The notes beneath the pieces were generated by a model. It did not search any database. It saw nothing but the letters and a program-made list of their open reading frames with translations, and was not told the origin of the DNA. A program made the translations under genes and the position numbers. A DNA stretch of 64,000 nucleotides from Alphaproteobacteria bacterium (GTDB taxonomy: Bacteria; Pseudomonadota; Alphaproteobacteria; TMED109), in contig JAJDWH010000009.1 of the NCBI GenBank assembly GCA_022825705.1, positions 186,001 through 250,000 on the forward strand, in the 5' to 3' direction. Of this stretch, positions 63,950-64,000 are shown one piece after another (the first letter of the stretch is position 1; every line of letters begins with the position of its first letter).

Positions 63950-64000
63950 GTTGTGAGTCCCGGGAGTTCGTTGCTGCACGCCTCGGTGCTGTAGTTGGGC

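Overview
This 64-kb window is GC-rich and densely coded, and looks like the chromosome of an alphaproteobacterium. The evidence is a class I (archaeal-type) lysyl-tRNA synthetase, a pqqABCDE operon, a bufferin (DUF2282/DUF692) copper operon, a TorF-type porin and Phd/VapC-type genes. The exact lineage cannot be fixed from sequence reading alone. Up to about 52 kb it is ordinary chromosome. From a tRNA-Arg gene at 51,998 onward it becomes a genomic island.

Layout of the core part. 1-4.1 kb: a partner-switching-like signalling module, with a truncated membrane sensor, a STAS-like/methyltransferase fusion and a kinase/anti-sigma-like protein on the minus strand, and a SpoIIE/PP2C-type phosphatase on the plus strand across an apparently empty 0.94-kb gap. 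4.4-8.8 kb: a complete polyamine-type ABC importer (potABCD-like). 8.9-12.7 kb: a glutathione S-transferase facing a four-gene bufferin operon (bufABCD-like). 12.9-18 kb: a Tat-exported amidohydrolase, a TorF-like porin with a clear terminator, a DUF1499 membrane protein and an HpcH/HpaI aldolase. 18.5-23.9 kb: adaptor, RND pump and ApbE flavin transferase in one operon. 24-31.3 kb: AlkA glycosylase and a MoxR/DUF58/BatA-DUF4159/membrane-protein operon. 31.6-36.8 kb: an outer-membrane barrel, a LysR regulator, DNA polymerase I and a 51-residue zinc-finger gene. 36.9-47.9 kb: an ABC-2 ATPase coupled to lysK, a Phd/VapC toxin-antitoxin pair, an SDR and a nitroreductase. This is followed on the minus strand by argF, argD, an ABC-2 permease, fmt, def and a periplasmic rhodanese. 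48-52 kb: pqqABCDE with four-base overlaps, and a small rhodanese.

The island (52-64 kb) begins with a tyrosine integrase 180 bases after tRNA-Arg(CCG). It then carries mostly toxin-like and defence-like genes: a HEPN/RES-type NAD+-hydrolase candidate, a zeta-toxin-like kinase translationally coupled to an unknown small partner, a large four-part protein (GNAT, PIN nuclease, GNAT-like, PUA/ASCH-like) followed two bases later by an ASCH-domain protein, an Abi-type HEPN protein, an IS1380-type transposase and a second HEPN-like protein. Remnants of an integrase and of a serine recombinase show repeated mobile-element turnover. The most interesting observation is that the GNAT-PIN/ASCH gene pair is enclosed by an imperfect 27-base inverted repeat (22 of 27 bases identical, 13 in a row). 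This suggests that it moves as a cassette and may be an undescribed RNA-directed toxin or anti-phage system.
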